A stretch of 62,739 nt of DNA from an uncultured Lachnospiraceae bacterium. Lineage in GTDB: Bacteria > Bacillota > Clostridia > Lachnospirales > Lachnospiraceae. Both the position numbers and the translations under genes were made by a program. The stretch's first letter is position 1. Each line of letters opens with the position of its first letter. A model generated the notes under the pieces. The model had not been told where the DNA came from and ran no database searches. It was given only the letters and a program-made list of their open reading frames with translations. The stretch spans positions 1 to 62,739 of the forward strand of contig CAJUID010000014.1 of assembly GCA_910585905.1 (NCBI GenBank), written 5' to 3'. Below, piece by piece: positions 52,822 through 60,803 of the stretch.

Positions 52822-53577
52822 CCTAAGCCTGATAAATTTTTTGCAAGTAATTTCAACAACGCCGCCATTTCTGGATTGGCAAGCAGTTTTAAAAGCATTT
52901 CTTGGTCTGTCTGCGATGCCGTTTCAGCCTTTGTTTCTTCCTACACTTCCTCCGTAGCGGAGCCAGCTTTGCTTTGATAAAACTGTTCTTCAAACCTCTG
53001 TGCATTTATCCGTCTGTCATCGTCTATGATATGCGAGTACACATCTGCTACCATCTTGACCTGTGCGTGTCCAGAATCACCCTGCACGGATTTCATGTCG
53101 CCGCCGTTGAGCTTCAGCTTATAAGTGATGCTCGAATGGCGGAAACTGTGAAAAACGACTGGCGGCAAATCATTATCTTTAATGAGTTTTGCCAATGCCC
53201 GATTGATGACCTGCCCCTCAACGGGTCTGCCGCAGGAAGAAGCAAATACCAGATTGAAGTCCATATATTCCTCCCCGAACAGTTCTTTGAGGTTTTCTAT
53301 ATCCTCATGCCTTTTCACGAGCATTTCCGCAACCGTCTTAGGCAGGAAAATCTTTCGGATACTGGTCTTTGTCTTTGGCTCTTTCAGTACCAGAGCGGTA
53401 TGAGTGCTTGCTACCGCAGGCGGGAACTTGAACATTACGCCCTTTTCACCTAACTGCTCCAAAGCATTACGGTTGACACATTGCAGCTCTTTATTTACGA
53501 AAATGTAAGCACAATCGTTCTTGATGCTCTTTTCTGAAATATCATTGCAATCCCAAGTCAGACCAAGCATCTCGCCC
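52803..53577 (-). pseudogene. 3' part of a tyrosine integrase gene, cut by the right element and carrying a nonsense codon
   Basis: The remaining reading frame matches the C-terminal half of the intact integrase at 54228-55607 (GLTWDC, EPKTKTSIRKIFLPKTVAEMLV, VVFHSFRHSSITYK and DVYSHIIDDDRR all retained, roughly 85 percent alike by eye). The N-terminal two-thirds is missing: homology starts at the GE of the RIGELLGLTW block, exactly at the border of the 295-bp repeat at 53578. A TAG replaces an expected CAG after EEV, yet codons beyond it still encode the family tail (TDQEMLLKLLANPEMA). It is a dead integrase of element A, interrupted by element B. Confidence 0.85.
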
Positions 53578-53872
53578 ATATAAGCAGACGGCACTATCTT
53601 CAAATGTACGGGATTTTGTAACACCAGAAAAAAGCTCTTTGAACGAGTAACGTTTGACTATTCAATTAGCAGACTTTTTAGCGTGATTTTTGCTCCGATT
53701 AGCAGAAAAGGCATTTTGATTAGCAAAAATGGCTTCTGCTAATCGCACATTGTTATAAGTTTATATTCTTATGGAAAATGAGAAACGCCGAAAACCTTGG
53801 GAAATTAATGTTTTCGGCGTTGTTTTCAGCGTCGCTAAGAGGATTTGAACCTCCGGCCTACCGCTTAGGAGT
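53578..53872. repeat. 295-bp direct repeat, right copy: likely integrase-side end of element B
   Basis: It is identical to 49491-49785. Its left edge abuts the truncated integrase codons with no extra bases; the same arm-like ATTAGCAG sites and hairpin (53784-53821) are present. Its right edge continues into sequence that pairs properly with it (GCGTC with GACGC), whereas the left copy does not. This copy therefore looks like the native context. Confidence 0.75.
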
Positions 53873-53900
53873 GACGCTATACGCCATTAGGCAGCTCCCT
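53829..53900 (-). ncRNA. tRNA-like structured RNA near the integrase-side end
   Basis: On the minus strand the sequence has a T-arm-like GGAGG-TTCAAAT-CCTCT and a D-arm-like region with TAATGGCGTATAGC. It can also form GCCTA with TAGGC, and CTAAG with CTTAG inside GCGTC with GACGC. A normal anticodon stem and acceptor stem cannot be drawn, so it is not a functional tRNA. It is followed by the AACGCCGAAAAC hairpin. A chimeric version exists at 49742-49813. It could be a remnant of a tRNA-targeting attachment site or an element-specific RNA. Confidence 0.4.
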
Positions 53901-54227
53901 CATAGTGTTGGATAATCCCCGTATCTACTGGCTTTTCACGGCTTACGAATGTTATCTCGTACCTCTGCTTTTCTGCTAATTTTATATGTTTTTAACCTCT
54001 GTATTTTGCAGAGAATTAGCACCGAGCTTGTAACTGGGGATTTGTTGCGGTGTCAAATTGGGTCTATCCTATATGGATATTTGTTTACTCGTACCGCTTT
54101 GTGTTATCTATTTGCCTTATAGCTTAATCGGAAAATAACTGTGCATATATTAACATATCCTCACCGATTTTGCAATATGGCTATGTAAAATAAGGGACAG
54201 CCCTATTACGGATTGCCCCTCATAAAC
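53901..54227. other. Non-coding region downstream of the integrase gene
   Basis: No gene is seen in this stretch. It contains further TGCTAAT/ATTAGCA sites (near 53974 and 54012) in inverted arrangement, the conserved GAATGTTATCTCGTACCTC block shared with the left copy, and a weak minus-strand terminator near 54187-54222 for the integrase. Confidence 0.5.
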
Positions 54228-55607
54228 TCATAAATTTTTCGCCAACGACTTCAAGAGCGTTGCCATCTCTGGATTGGCAAGCAGCTTCAGCAGCATTTCT
54301 TGGTCTGTCGGTGATACCGATGGCTCTGTTTTCTGCTGTACTTCTTCGGCTTGCGGCGTTTCCTTTGTCTGGTAGAACTGTTCCTCAAACCGTTGTGCGT
54401 TTAACCGTCTGTCATCGTCTATGATATGAGAATACACATCAGCCACCATTTTAACCTGTGCGTGTCCCGAATCGCCCTGCACCGATTTCATATCGCCGCC
54501 GTTGAGCTTCAGTTTATATGTGATACTGGAGTGTCGGAAGCTGTGGAAAACCACGGGCGGCAGGTCGTTATCATCAATGAGCTTTTTCAATGCCCGATTG
54601 ATGACCTGTCCCTCTATGGGTCTACCGCAGGACGAAGCAAATACCAGATTATAGTCGGTATATTCATCGCCAAACAGTTCCTTAAGATTTTCAACTTCCT
54701 CATAGCGTTTCACAAGCATTTCGGCTACCGTTTTTGGCAGGAATATCTTTCGGACGCTCGTTTTGGTTTTCGGCTCTTTCAGTACCAACGCTGTGTGGGT
54801 GCTTGAGAGAGCAGGCGGGAATTTGAGTATCACGCCTTTTTCACTTAACTGCTCCAGAGCGTCACGGTTTACCCGCTGCAATTCCTTGTTCACAAAGATA
54901 TAGGCGTTGCCTGCCTTAATGCTGCTCTCCGATATGTCGATGCAGTCCCAAGTCAAGCCGAGCAGCTCCCCGATGCGGAGAGAGCAGGAAAAAGCAAGGT
55001 TTAATGCCAACGCCAGAACATCGTCATCGCAGACCTCCAAGGCTTTGAAAAGCGTTTCGGCAGTCCAGATGTCACGCTGTTTATGTTCCTCTTTCGGGAG
55101 TGTCGCATTAAGTACGGGATTTCTCGACATCAGCTCCCATTTCACACCTTGGTTAAATGCGTTTCGGAGCAGCTTGTGTATTTCTCTGACCGTATGGGCG
55201 GTGAGGTACTCATTATTCGGCTTGCGATTGTTTACCACCTTTGCCTTGACCGTGAGCAGGCTTTGATAGAATTTATCCATTGTCCTCGGCGTTATATCAT
55301 CCAGTTTCAAGTCACCGATTAAGGGATTGATATAGTTGAAAATCAAGCTCCGTCTGGCTTCATAGGTTGACATTGCCCATGTGTTCACGCCGTAGATAGA
55401 CATATATTCTTCAAGCAGGTCGCTGACCGTCTTAGCCGTGGGGAGAATGAATGTCCCCGTATCCTGCTCAAATTCAATCTGCTTTTTCCGCTTCTTTGCT
55501 TCCGCATTAGTCGCAAAGGTTTCCCACTTCTGCCGTTTTGCACCGCTTTCGTCCGTGTAGGTATAAACAACGGAGTAGCGGTTTTTTCTTTTTACGATTG
55601 ATGCCAT
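54228..55607 (-). CDS. int: Tyrosine-type site-specific integrase (Tn916-like)
   Basis: This 459-aa recombinase has an N-terminal arm-binding domain (ASIVKRKNRYSVVYTYTDESGAKRQKWETF), a core-binding SAM-like domain, and a catalytic domain. The catalytic set is visible: Arg in SCSLRIGELLGLTW, HxxR in FHSFRHSSITY, His in GHAQVKMVADVYSHI and the Tyr of DVYSH. It excises and integrates the element. AGGAGGTGG precedes the ATG. A small excisionase-like HTH gene lies 13 bp upstream, the standard Tn916-type int-xis order. A C-terminal QEMLLKLLANPEMATLLKSLAKNL helix follows the catalytic region. Confidence 0.93.
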   Translation of the reverse strand: MASIVKRKNRYSVVYTYTDESGAKRQKWETFATNAEAKKRKKQIEFEQDTGTFILPTAKTVSDLLEEYMSIYGVNTWAMSTYEARRSLIFNYINPLIGDLKLDDITPRTMDKFYQSLLTVKAKVVNNRKPNNEYLTAHTVREIHKLLRNAFNQGVKWELMSRNPVLNATLPKEEHKQRDIWTAETLFKALEVCDDDVLALALNLAFSCSLRIGELLGLTWDCIDISESSIKAGNAYIFVNKELQRVNRDALEQLSEKGVILKFPPALSSTHTALVLKEPKTKTSVRKIFLPKTVAEMLVKRYEEVENLKELFGDEYTDYNLVFASSCGRPIEGQVINRALKKLIDDNDLPPVVFHSFRHSSITYKLKLNGGDMKSVQGDSGHAQVKMVADVYSHIIDDDRRLNAQRFEEQFYQTKETPQAEEVQQKTEPSVSPTDQEMLLKLLANPEMATLLKSLAKNL

Positions 55608-55620
55608 AATCGCCACCTCC

Positions 55621-55836
55621 TTAAATATTGCTGTCAAGCCAAGCATCAAAACTGGTTTTTATTACTCGGATACCCTTATCCGTGCGGATGCTCTGAAATC
55701 CGTTCCGTTTGATAAGGTTATATGCCGTAGGACGGCTTATACCAAGTATCTGTTGAATTTCCGCAACAGAATAGCTTGCTTTATGCGGAGCTTCCTTAGT
55801 CGCTCCATTCAGTTTCGCAATCTGTTCCTCGAACAT
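55621..55836 (-). CDS. Excisionase-like helix-turn-helix protein (Xis type)
   Basis: This 71-aa MerR/excisionase-like HTH protein starts MFEEQIAKLNG and carries SYSVAEIQQILGISRPTAYNLIKRNGF plus a wing (IRTDKGIRVIKTSFDAWLDSN). AGGAGGT precedes the start. It lies directly before int, so it is the likely directionality factor. It overlaps the end of the next upstream HTH gene by about 40 bp. Confidence 0.85.
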   Translation of the reverse strand: MFEEQIAKLNGATKEAPHKASYSVAEIQQILGISRPTAYNLIKRNGFQSIRTDKGIRVIKTSFDAWLDSNI

Positions 55837-56239
55837 TCTGTACCTCCTGTCCGACAGCCTTTTTATAGCGGCTCTGAGAGCCATACCATTCCTCAAAGCT
55901 GTCTATGTAAATACGGGTATACATTCCTACCTTGACCGTCTTAAACGGTTTCTTTTTTAACAGCTCATAAAGTGAGCCTTCCGATATGCCAAGCAAACGG
56001 GCTGTTTCCTGCACCGACATTGTAATAGCCGTCCAGTTCTTGCCGCACGGGTCGCCATTGACCTTTTTATAGTGGAGCTGATTGTCATACCAGTTCTCAA
56101 AGCTCTCCACCATGACACGCATCTTTCCTGCAATAATAATGGTTTCAAAGCAATTCTTCTTGACAAGCCAATAGGAATCTGTTTTGCCAATCCCAAGCAA
56201 CTTCCTCATTTCCGTAACAGACATACTTTTCTTATTCAT
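55796..56239 (-). CDS. Protein with two tandem excisionase-like HTH domains
   Basis: This 147-aa protein contains two copies of the same fold. The first is SVTEMRKLLGIGKTDSYWLVKKNCF with MRVMVESFENWYDNQ; the second is SVQETARLLGISEGSLYELLKKKPF with TRIYIDSFEEWYGSQ. The doubled arrangement would bind two half-sites at once. I use the ATG eight bases after GGAGG. It probably works with the Xis-type protein in excision or controls int expression. Confidence 0.8.
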   Translation of the reverse strand: MNKKSMSVTEMRKLLGIGKTDSYWLVKKNCFETIIIAGKMRVMVESFENWYDNQLHYKKVNGDPCGKNWTAITMSVQETARLLGISEGSLYELLKKKPFKTVKVGMYTRIYIDSFEEWYGSQSRYKKAVGQEVQNVRGTDCETEWSD

Positions 56240-56365
56240 CTGCATTTCCTCCGTTCCTTTGTTTCGGCTCGTCAGCCCTTACAAAATGCTATATAGCCAA
56301 GCGTTTCTGCTTGGCTATATAGTAGGTCATTTCAGAGGAAAAGTGAAATGTGCAAAACCGAAAAA

Positions 56366-56620
56366 TCAAACGGTTTCGCACACTTGACAGGCGTTTATCT
56401 GGTTATCAAGCCAATCATCAAAGCTCTTTTTTGATATTCGGATATTCCCACCGATGCGGACACTGTGGAACACACCAGATTTGACAAGGTTATAGGCTGA
56501 ATTTCTCCCGATGCCTAAAATGTCCTGTATCTCGTCAACGGTATAAATCCTCTTTTCATAAGGGATACTCGGTATTGCTTCCGTTTCCTTATTTAATGTG
56601 GCAATTTTATCTTCAAACAT
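56366..56620 (-). CDS. Third excisionase-like HTH protein
   Basis: This 84-aa protein starts MFEDKIATLNKE and has IYTVDEIQDILGIGRNSAYNLVKSGVF with a wing ending KSFDDWLDNQ. It resembles the Xis-type protein nearer to int. Its start lies eight bases inside the end of the MazF-like gene, so the two are coupled, and it may act as the toxin's regulator or antidote. Confidence 0.8.
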   Translation of the reverse strand: MFEDKIATLNKETEAIPSIPYEKRIYTVDEIQDILGIGRNSAYNLVKSGVFHSVRIGGNIRISKKSFDDWLDNQINACQVCETV

Positions 56621-56999
56621 CCGAAGCCCTCCTTTCAGCCTGCGGCTTGTCTGCTTTCACGCCAATACTGATAAGCAGCGGCATGGCAATCGCTTCCATG
56701 ATTAAGCTGTCGAGCCTTGCAAGTCGCTCTTTCAGCCGTTTCTTGTCAATGGTGCGTATCTGCTCCAATAAAACAATGGAGTCGGCGGGAAGCCCGCTAA
56801 CTCCGTTCAAGTCATAATGTGTAGGCAGCTTGCTTTTGGTCTGCCTGCTTGTGATAGCCGCAATAATTACGGTAGGGCTATATCGGTTTCCTGTGTTGTT
56901 GGAGATGATAAGTACGGGGCGTGTACCGCCTTGCTCCGAGCCGATAACGGGGTTAAGCTCTGCATAGTAGATTTCGCCACGCTTAATAATTCTATCCAT
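56613..56999 (-). CDS. MazF/PemK-family toxin
   Basis: This 128-aa protein matches MazF-like endoribonucleases: IIKRGEIYYAELNPVIGSEQGGTRPVLIISNNTGNRYSPTVI, then ITSRQTKSKLPTHYDL and DSIVLLEQIRTIDKKRLKERL. The RPVLII strand and the LLEQIRTIDK block are family hallmarks of this mRNA interferase fold. No classical MazE gene precedes it. The overlapped HTH gene downstream is the only partner candidate. In elements of this kind such a gene can stabilise the element in its host. GGGAGGA precedes the ATG. Confidence 0.88.
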   Translation of the reverse strand: MDRIIKRGEIYYAELNPVIGSEQGGTRPVLIISNNTGNRYSPTVIIAAITSRQTKSKLPTHYDLNGVSGLPADSIVLLEQIRTIDKKRLKERLARLDSLIMEAIAMPLLISIGVKADKPQAERRASDV

Positions 57000-57585
57000 G
57001 TGTTTGTCCTCCCATCTGGATTTAAGCAGGAGTTTCCTGCCTATGTAGCCGCCAGATACAAGGGAGTATTTAAGGTCGGGAGAGCATAAAACAAAGCTCT
57101 GTTTCCATAGACCGCCTTGTATCTGGCTTGATATGATAGGAGCATTTCTATTTGTCCTCGACACCCCGAAACGCTATGGGAAGTCGCCAAACGGTCAGCA
57201 GCGAACTGACGCCACGGGAGTTTCACCCCAACTGTCGGTCTGACAGAGCCGCCCTCATTGCCTGCGGCGGATTGATTACCGCTCGGACTGTGACTGGACG
57301 GGAGTACCATTGTTCTCTTTGTGGGTTATGGCGAAATCGGGAGCTGCCCGATATTTTGAGTCAGTAAGATAGGCTCACCACCTTTCTGTCGCTCGCTACC
57401 ATTCGGCAGGTCTTGGCGTACCGCTGTACACGCTTATGCTCATCACAATCACAAAGAGGAAGTGCTTGGCGAATGGGTATTCGGTTGTCAAGGAACTGTC
57501 CCCGTTTTCGCCACACAAAGGAAAATGGGGCGAAGGCTTTTTTGCCTTACACCCCATAGTCCTTGGGAAACCTCGATTTTCCCCT
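57000..57585. other. 586-bp gene-free stretch with inverted repeats
   Basis: No frame here has a ribosome site and recognisable protein. CCAGATACAAGG (57052-57063) and CCTTGTATCTGG (57115-57126) form a 12-bp inverted repeat in the leader of the MazF gene. Further short dyads surround GC-rich sequence that contrasts with the AT-rich host. It may be the remnant of conjugation genes deleted from the element, or hold a transfer origin. Confidence 0.4.
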
Positions 57586-58014
57586 CTACTCAAAAAACTT
57601 TTTCAATTTTTCTTTGAGCCTGTCCATTCTTCTGTAAACAGCCTTTTCGGTAGTGTTGAGCCGTGATGCAATTTCACGGGTAGAATAACCTTGTATCTTC
57701 ATCACAACGATTTGCAGGGTGAACCTGTCCACCATGATGAGGATTTGATAGAGCTGCTGATTTTCGATGCTGTCTAAAAAATCCTCAACGGTTTTCATTT
57801 CGGGCGGTGCTGTTTCCTCGGCAAATTCCTCAAGGTATGTACCTGCATCCTGCAATCTGCGGTAATACCGCCTGTCGGAATTAAAGACCGCCCAATCGTG
57901 AGTATGGAGTTGTTCGATAGTGTCCTCGCTGACACCCAAGCTCCGTAACTGCTTTTCCTCGGCTTCTTTCCAGAGCCGCCATTTCTTTTCTTCTCTGCCA
58001 TAATTGAATGACAT
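57586..58014 (-). CDS. Small sigma-70-region-4-like regulator of the element
   Basis: This 142-aa protein has a C-terminal HTH resembling sigma region 4 (YQILIMVDRFTLQIVVMKIQGYSTREIASRLNTTEKAVYRRMDRL). Its acidic N-half (MSFNYGREEKKWRLWKEAEEKQLRSLG) lacks a clear region 2. Tn916-type elements carry functionally similar small sigma-like regulators near the int end. TTGGAGGTAAC precedes the chosen ATG. Confidence 0.75.
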   Translation of the reverse strand: MSFNYGREEKKWRLWKEAEEKQLRSLGVSEDTIEQLHTHDWAVFNSDRRYYRRLQDAGTYLEEFAEETAPPEMKTVEDFLDSIENQQLYQILIMVDRFTLQIVVMKIQGYSTREIASRLNTTEKAVYRRMDRLKEKLKKFFE

Positions 58015-58301
58015 TCCTGTTACCTCCAATCTGAATTTTTTGAAAAATCCAGATTGGCAGGCGGAGAACGGCATCCCACGCCAGAAACAGGCTTGTCCCA
58101 TATTCCTGCAAAAAACGACAAAAGAAAAACCGCAAAGGCTGTCACACCTTTACGGTTTAGGGAAAGTTTATTTCTATTATGTAGAGATTTGACTTCTACT
58201 TTTGAGGTATAAAGCCCCCTTGCGGTAGCGAGGATTTTTTTAACAGGTTATCCGCCCATCCTCGGTATGGTATATGTAAATAGAAGCTGCTGCCTGCAAG
58301 C

Positions 58302-58337
58302 AAAAAAATCCCTCCAAACTCAAACAGGTCTGGAGGG
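58302..58337 (-). terminator. Minus-strand terminator downstream of the radical SAM genes
   Basis: CCCTCCA and TGGAGGG pair around a 14-base loop, and a run of seven T follows on the minus strand. A second strong hairpin (AGCCCACCAAA with TTTGGTGGGCT, 58369-58405) lies closer to the stop. The remainder of 58015-58424 shows no gene. Confidence 0.8.
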
Positions 58338-58424
58338 TTAAACTATTTTCATTTGGGCGTGAAGATACAGCCCACCAAAACGCTGTTTTTTTTATTTGGT
58401 GGGCTATAACTTCAACTGTAAGCC

Positions 58425-59306
58425 TTATCCCAAAGACTTCAAATTATTTCTATATTCCTGCATCTCCCTTTCGTCTGTGTTATCTAAAACAAATTGCAGT
58501 TCGTTTGTTACCTTTTCACGGTCATAGGGAAGATACGCCGTTACTGGCGTAAAATTAGATACCGTGTTCGCAAACAGGTGTGTGCGAATATTTAGGTTAT
58601 TTATTAAAACTTGCAATTCACGGATACGCTCTTTTTCCTCGGCAGGTACAAACAAGCCCTCCTGTGCCATCTGGTACAGTTCCGTATCTGGAAAAAGCGT
58701 GAGAGAGTCCACGGAAATAAAATACGGATTAAGCTGACTGAACAGCTCCGCACTATTCCTTGCATTCTGGTATCCTCCACCTTTCCCCGCAAGCCCTGTC
58801 ATATAAACAAAATAGTATTCAATGCCTGCTTCGTCCAATTTCCTGCATTGCTCCAGAATATCCGCCGAGGTATATCCTTTATTGGCAAGGGCAAGCGTTT
58901 CGTCATCGCCGCTTTCCACGCCGATGCTCAGTCCGTTAATGCCCATCGCTCTCAATTTCCTAAGCTGCCATACCTCTTTGTTTTTAATATCACGGATGCT
59001 CGCAAACATAGCCATTGTCTGACACTTAATCAGATAGTCCCTTACCGTCAACGCCCGCAGTTTAAGATTTTCATAGCTCATTGCGAAAGGGTTAGCTCCC
59101 GTCCAAAAAATTCTTCGGGCGTTCGGCTGATAGCTTTTTATCTCTGCTAAATCCTCCTCAAATTCCTCAATAGGCGACATTCGGAAATACTCGTTTTTAT
59201 ACAGGCTACAAAACTTGCATTTATTGTAGGTGCAGCCAGAGGTAGCCTGTATGATGACCGAATTAGCTTCATATGGTGGTCGCCAAGTTCTGCCTGTAAA
59301 GTGCAT
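58425..59306 (-). CDS. Radical SAM protein, second of a paralogous pair
   Basis: This 293-aa radical SAM enzyme has CTYNKCKFC (CxxxCxxC) near residue 25 and the later GANPFAMSYENL, IGVESGDDETLALANKGYT and FPDTELYQMAQEG blocks of the HemN/Elp3-like branch. It shares most of these with its upstream neighbour, so the pair arose by duplication. AGGAGGAG precedes the ATG. Substrate is unknown. The pair lies opposite an HxlR regulator, a layout that suggests redox or electrophile control. Confidence 0.85.
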   Translation of the reverse strand: MHFTGRTWRPPYEANSVIIQATSGCTYNKCKFCSLYKNEYFRMSPIEEFEEDLAEIKSYQPNARRIFWTGANPFAMSYENLKLRALTVRDYLIKCQTMAMFASIRDIKNKEVWQLRKLRAMGINGLSIGVESGDDETLALANKGYTSADILEQCRKLDEAGIEYYFVYMTGLAGKGGGYQNARNSAELFSQLNPYFISVDSLTLFPDTELYQMAQEGLFVPAEEKERIRELQVLINNLNIRTHLFANTVSNFTPVTAYLPYDREKVTNELQFVLDNTDEREMQEYRNNLKSLG

Positions 59307-59324
59307 GATTGCTCCTCCTTTCAC

Positions 59325-60224
59325 TTACAGATGATGAACGCTCTTTCTATATCTCTGTAATTCTTCTTCGCTGACATTTCCTATGATTTCATCAAGAAAC
59401 GCCAACAACTTATTCTTGTCTTTCGGCAGTTGCCCATGAAACTGATACGCATTGGAAGCTCCCATTGCCGCAAAGATGGTAGGTATCTGCAAATTTTCAA
59501 TGAGCGTCCGTACCTCTTTGTATTTTTCAAGTTCACCTTCCTCTTGCCAGTTTCCACGCTGTATTTCAGCATAAAGTTCAGAATCGGGATAAATCGTAAG
59601 CATATTTGCCCCGATAAGCGTAGGGTGTATCTGATTGCATATATCAGCCGTCAATTTTGCTCCAATTTCTCCACGACCTGCCCCAGAAATGCTCACCAAG
59701 TAAAAGAAACTGTAATGAATGCCTGCTGCATCTAATCTCTGGCATTGCTCTATAATGTCCGCCGAGGTATATCCCTTGTTCATAAACCGCAGGGCTTCAT
59801 CATCGCCTGTTTCTATTCCTATTGTCAGACCGTCATATCCCATAGCCCGCAGTTTGGCAAGTTCCTCATCGGTTTTAGGGGTAACATCTGTAATCCTCGC
59901 AAACGAGCCGATAGACTTTACGGATGGGAGATACTTGTGGATTAGTTCTGCGATGGCAGTTAATTTGTCATAAGACAAAACAAAGGGGTTAGCTCCCGTC
60001 AAAAACACTCGGTCAATACGCCCGCTGTTCCAACCTTTCGTTGCTCTTTTAACCTCCCGTAAATCACTCTCAATATCCTCCAGAGGGGACATTCTGAATT
60101 TGAACGGCAAGTCATTATATAAGGTACAAAACTTGCATTTATGATGCGTACAGCCTGCCGTCACTTCCAACAAAATTGATGCCGCTTCATACGGCGGTCG
60201 CCAAATCGTTCCTGTGTAGTGCAT
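59325..60224 (-). CDS. Radical SAM protein, first of a paralogous pair
   Basis: This 299-aa protein has the cluster motif CTHHKCKFC near residue 26, TGANPFVLSYDKL, IGIETGDDEALRFMNKGYT and YPDSELYAEIQRG. It is closely related to the next gene and 18 bp before it. Both begin MHYTG or MHFTG followed by WRPPYEA, an unusual shared start. AAGGAG precedes the ATG. The operator region at 60261-60322 lies just upstream, and transcription is divergent from the HxlR gene. Confidence 0.85.
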   Translation of the reverse strand: MHYTGTIWRPPYEAASILLEVTAGCTHHKCKFCTLYNDLPFKFRMSPLEDIESDLREVKRATKGWNSGRIDRVFLTGANPFVLSYDKLTAIAELIHKYLPSVKSIGSFARITDVTPKTDEELAKLRAMGYDGLTIGIETGDDEALRFMNKGYTSADIIEQCQRLDAAGIHYSFFYLVSISGAGRGEIGAKLTADICNQIHPTLIGANMLTIYPDSELYAEIQRGNWQEEGELEKYKEVRTLIENLQIPTIFAAMGASNAYQFHGQLPKDKNKLLAFLDEIIGNVSEEELQRYRKSVHHL

Positions 60225-60260
60225 AAACACATCTCCTTTTCTGTGGGTTTATACTAATTA

Positions 60261-60353
60261 TACTTGTGTACGATAATTTTACAAGTACTGTACTTTTTTA
60301 TAGTACCTATTTGGTAACGGTACATTGATTTTTCAGAAAAGGTGTGTTATACT
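60261..60353. promoter_or_regulatory. Divergent control region with HxlR-type dyads and promoter
   Basis: TACTTGT (60261-60267) pairs with ACAAGTA (60281-60287), and GTACC with GGTAC inside 60303-60322. The plus-strand promoter is TTGATT (60325-60330) and TATACT (60348-60353), 17 bp apart. The two dyads lie between the divergent genes, as expected for HxlR control. Confidence 0.65.
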
Positions 60354-60375
60354 GTCTTTGAAAGGAGTGGCAGGA

Positions 60376-60705
60376 ATGAAAAAAAGTACATTGGCTGTTG
60401 AACGCTGCAAAACAGTTTCTACCATACAAAAAATCTTAGGCGGTAAATGGAAAATCGAAATTATCTATTACATCGCCTTTCGGGATATACACCGCTTTGG
60501 AGAGCTTCGCAGGCATATCGGTGACATTACGGAATCAAGCCTGACAAAGCAGCTTCGGGAACTGGAAGCGGACGGCTTCATTACTCGTTATGACTATAAA
60601 GAAGTCCCTCCCCGTGTGGAGTATAACCTTACTGACTTAGGCAAAAGTTTCATTCCCGTTTTTGAACACATGAAACAATGGGGAGATGAAAACCTCAGCG
60701 AGTAA
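60376..60705 (+). CDS. HxlR-family transcriptional regulator
   Basis: This 109-aa winged-helix regulator has the family core CKTVSTIQKILGGKWKIEIIYYI, RFGELRRHIGDITESSLTKQLRELEADGFI and YKEVPPRVEYNLTDLGKSF. Its single early Cys (in VERCKTV) occupies the position that senses disulfide or aldehyde stress in HypR and YodB. GGAGTGG precedes the chosen ATG. It is divergent from the two radical SAM genes, which are its probable targets. Confidence 0.88.
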   Translation: MKKSTLAVERCKTVSTIQKILGGKWKIEIIYYIAFRDIHRFGELRRHIGDITESSLTKQLRELEADGFITRYDYKEVPPRVEYNLTDLGKSFIPVFEHMKQWGDENLSE

Positions 60706-60755
60706 ACAAAGCACGGTAAGTCTTGCAAAATCTTATAACATTAGTTATGGAAAAA

Positions 60756-60799
60756 CAGAGCCGATAAACTTGTGATTGCTCACTTGTTCATCGGCTCTG
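60756..60799. terminator. Bidirectional terminator between HxlR and KTR genes
   Basis: CAGAGCCGAT (60756-60765) pairs with ATCGGCTCTG (60790-60799), and the minus strand reads TTTTT after the stem. The flanking genes converge here. Confidence 0.75.
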
Positions 60800-60803
60800 C
60801 GTC

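Noticed and set aside
53829..53900. Functional tRNA gene on the minus strand
   Set aside because: T-arm and D-arm-like parts exist but no proper anticodon stem or acceptor stem can be drawn.
57041..57367. Overlapping frames of 71-89 codons on both strands
   Set aside because: They overlap an inverted repeat, lack ribosome sites and have no plausible protein composition.
58611..59150. Plus-strand open frame of 179 codons
   Set aside because: It is antisense to a well-supported radical SAM gene and lacks a ribosome site.
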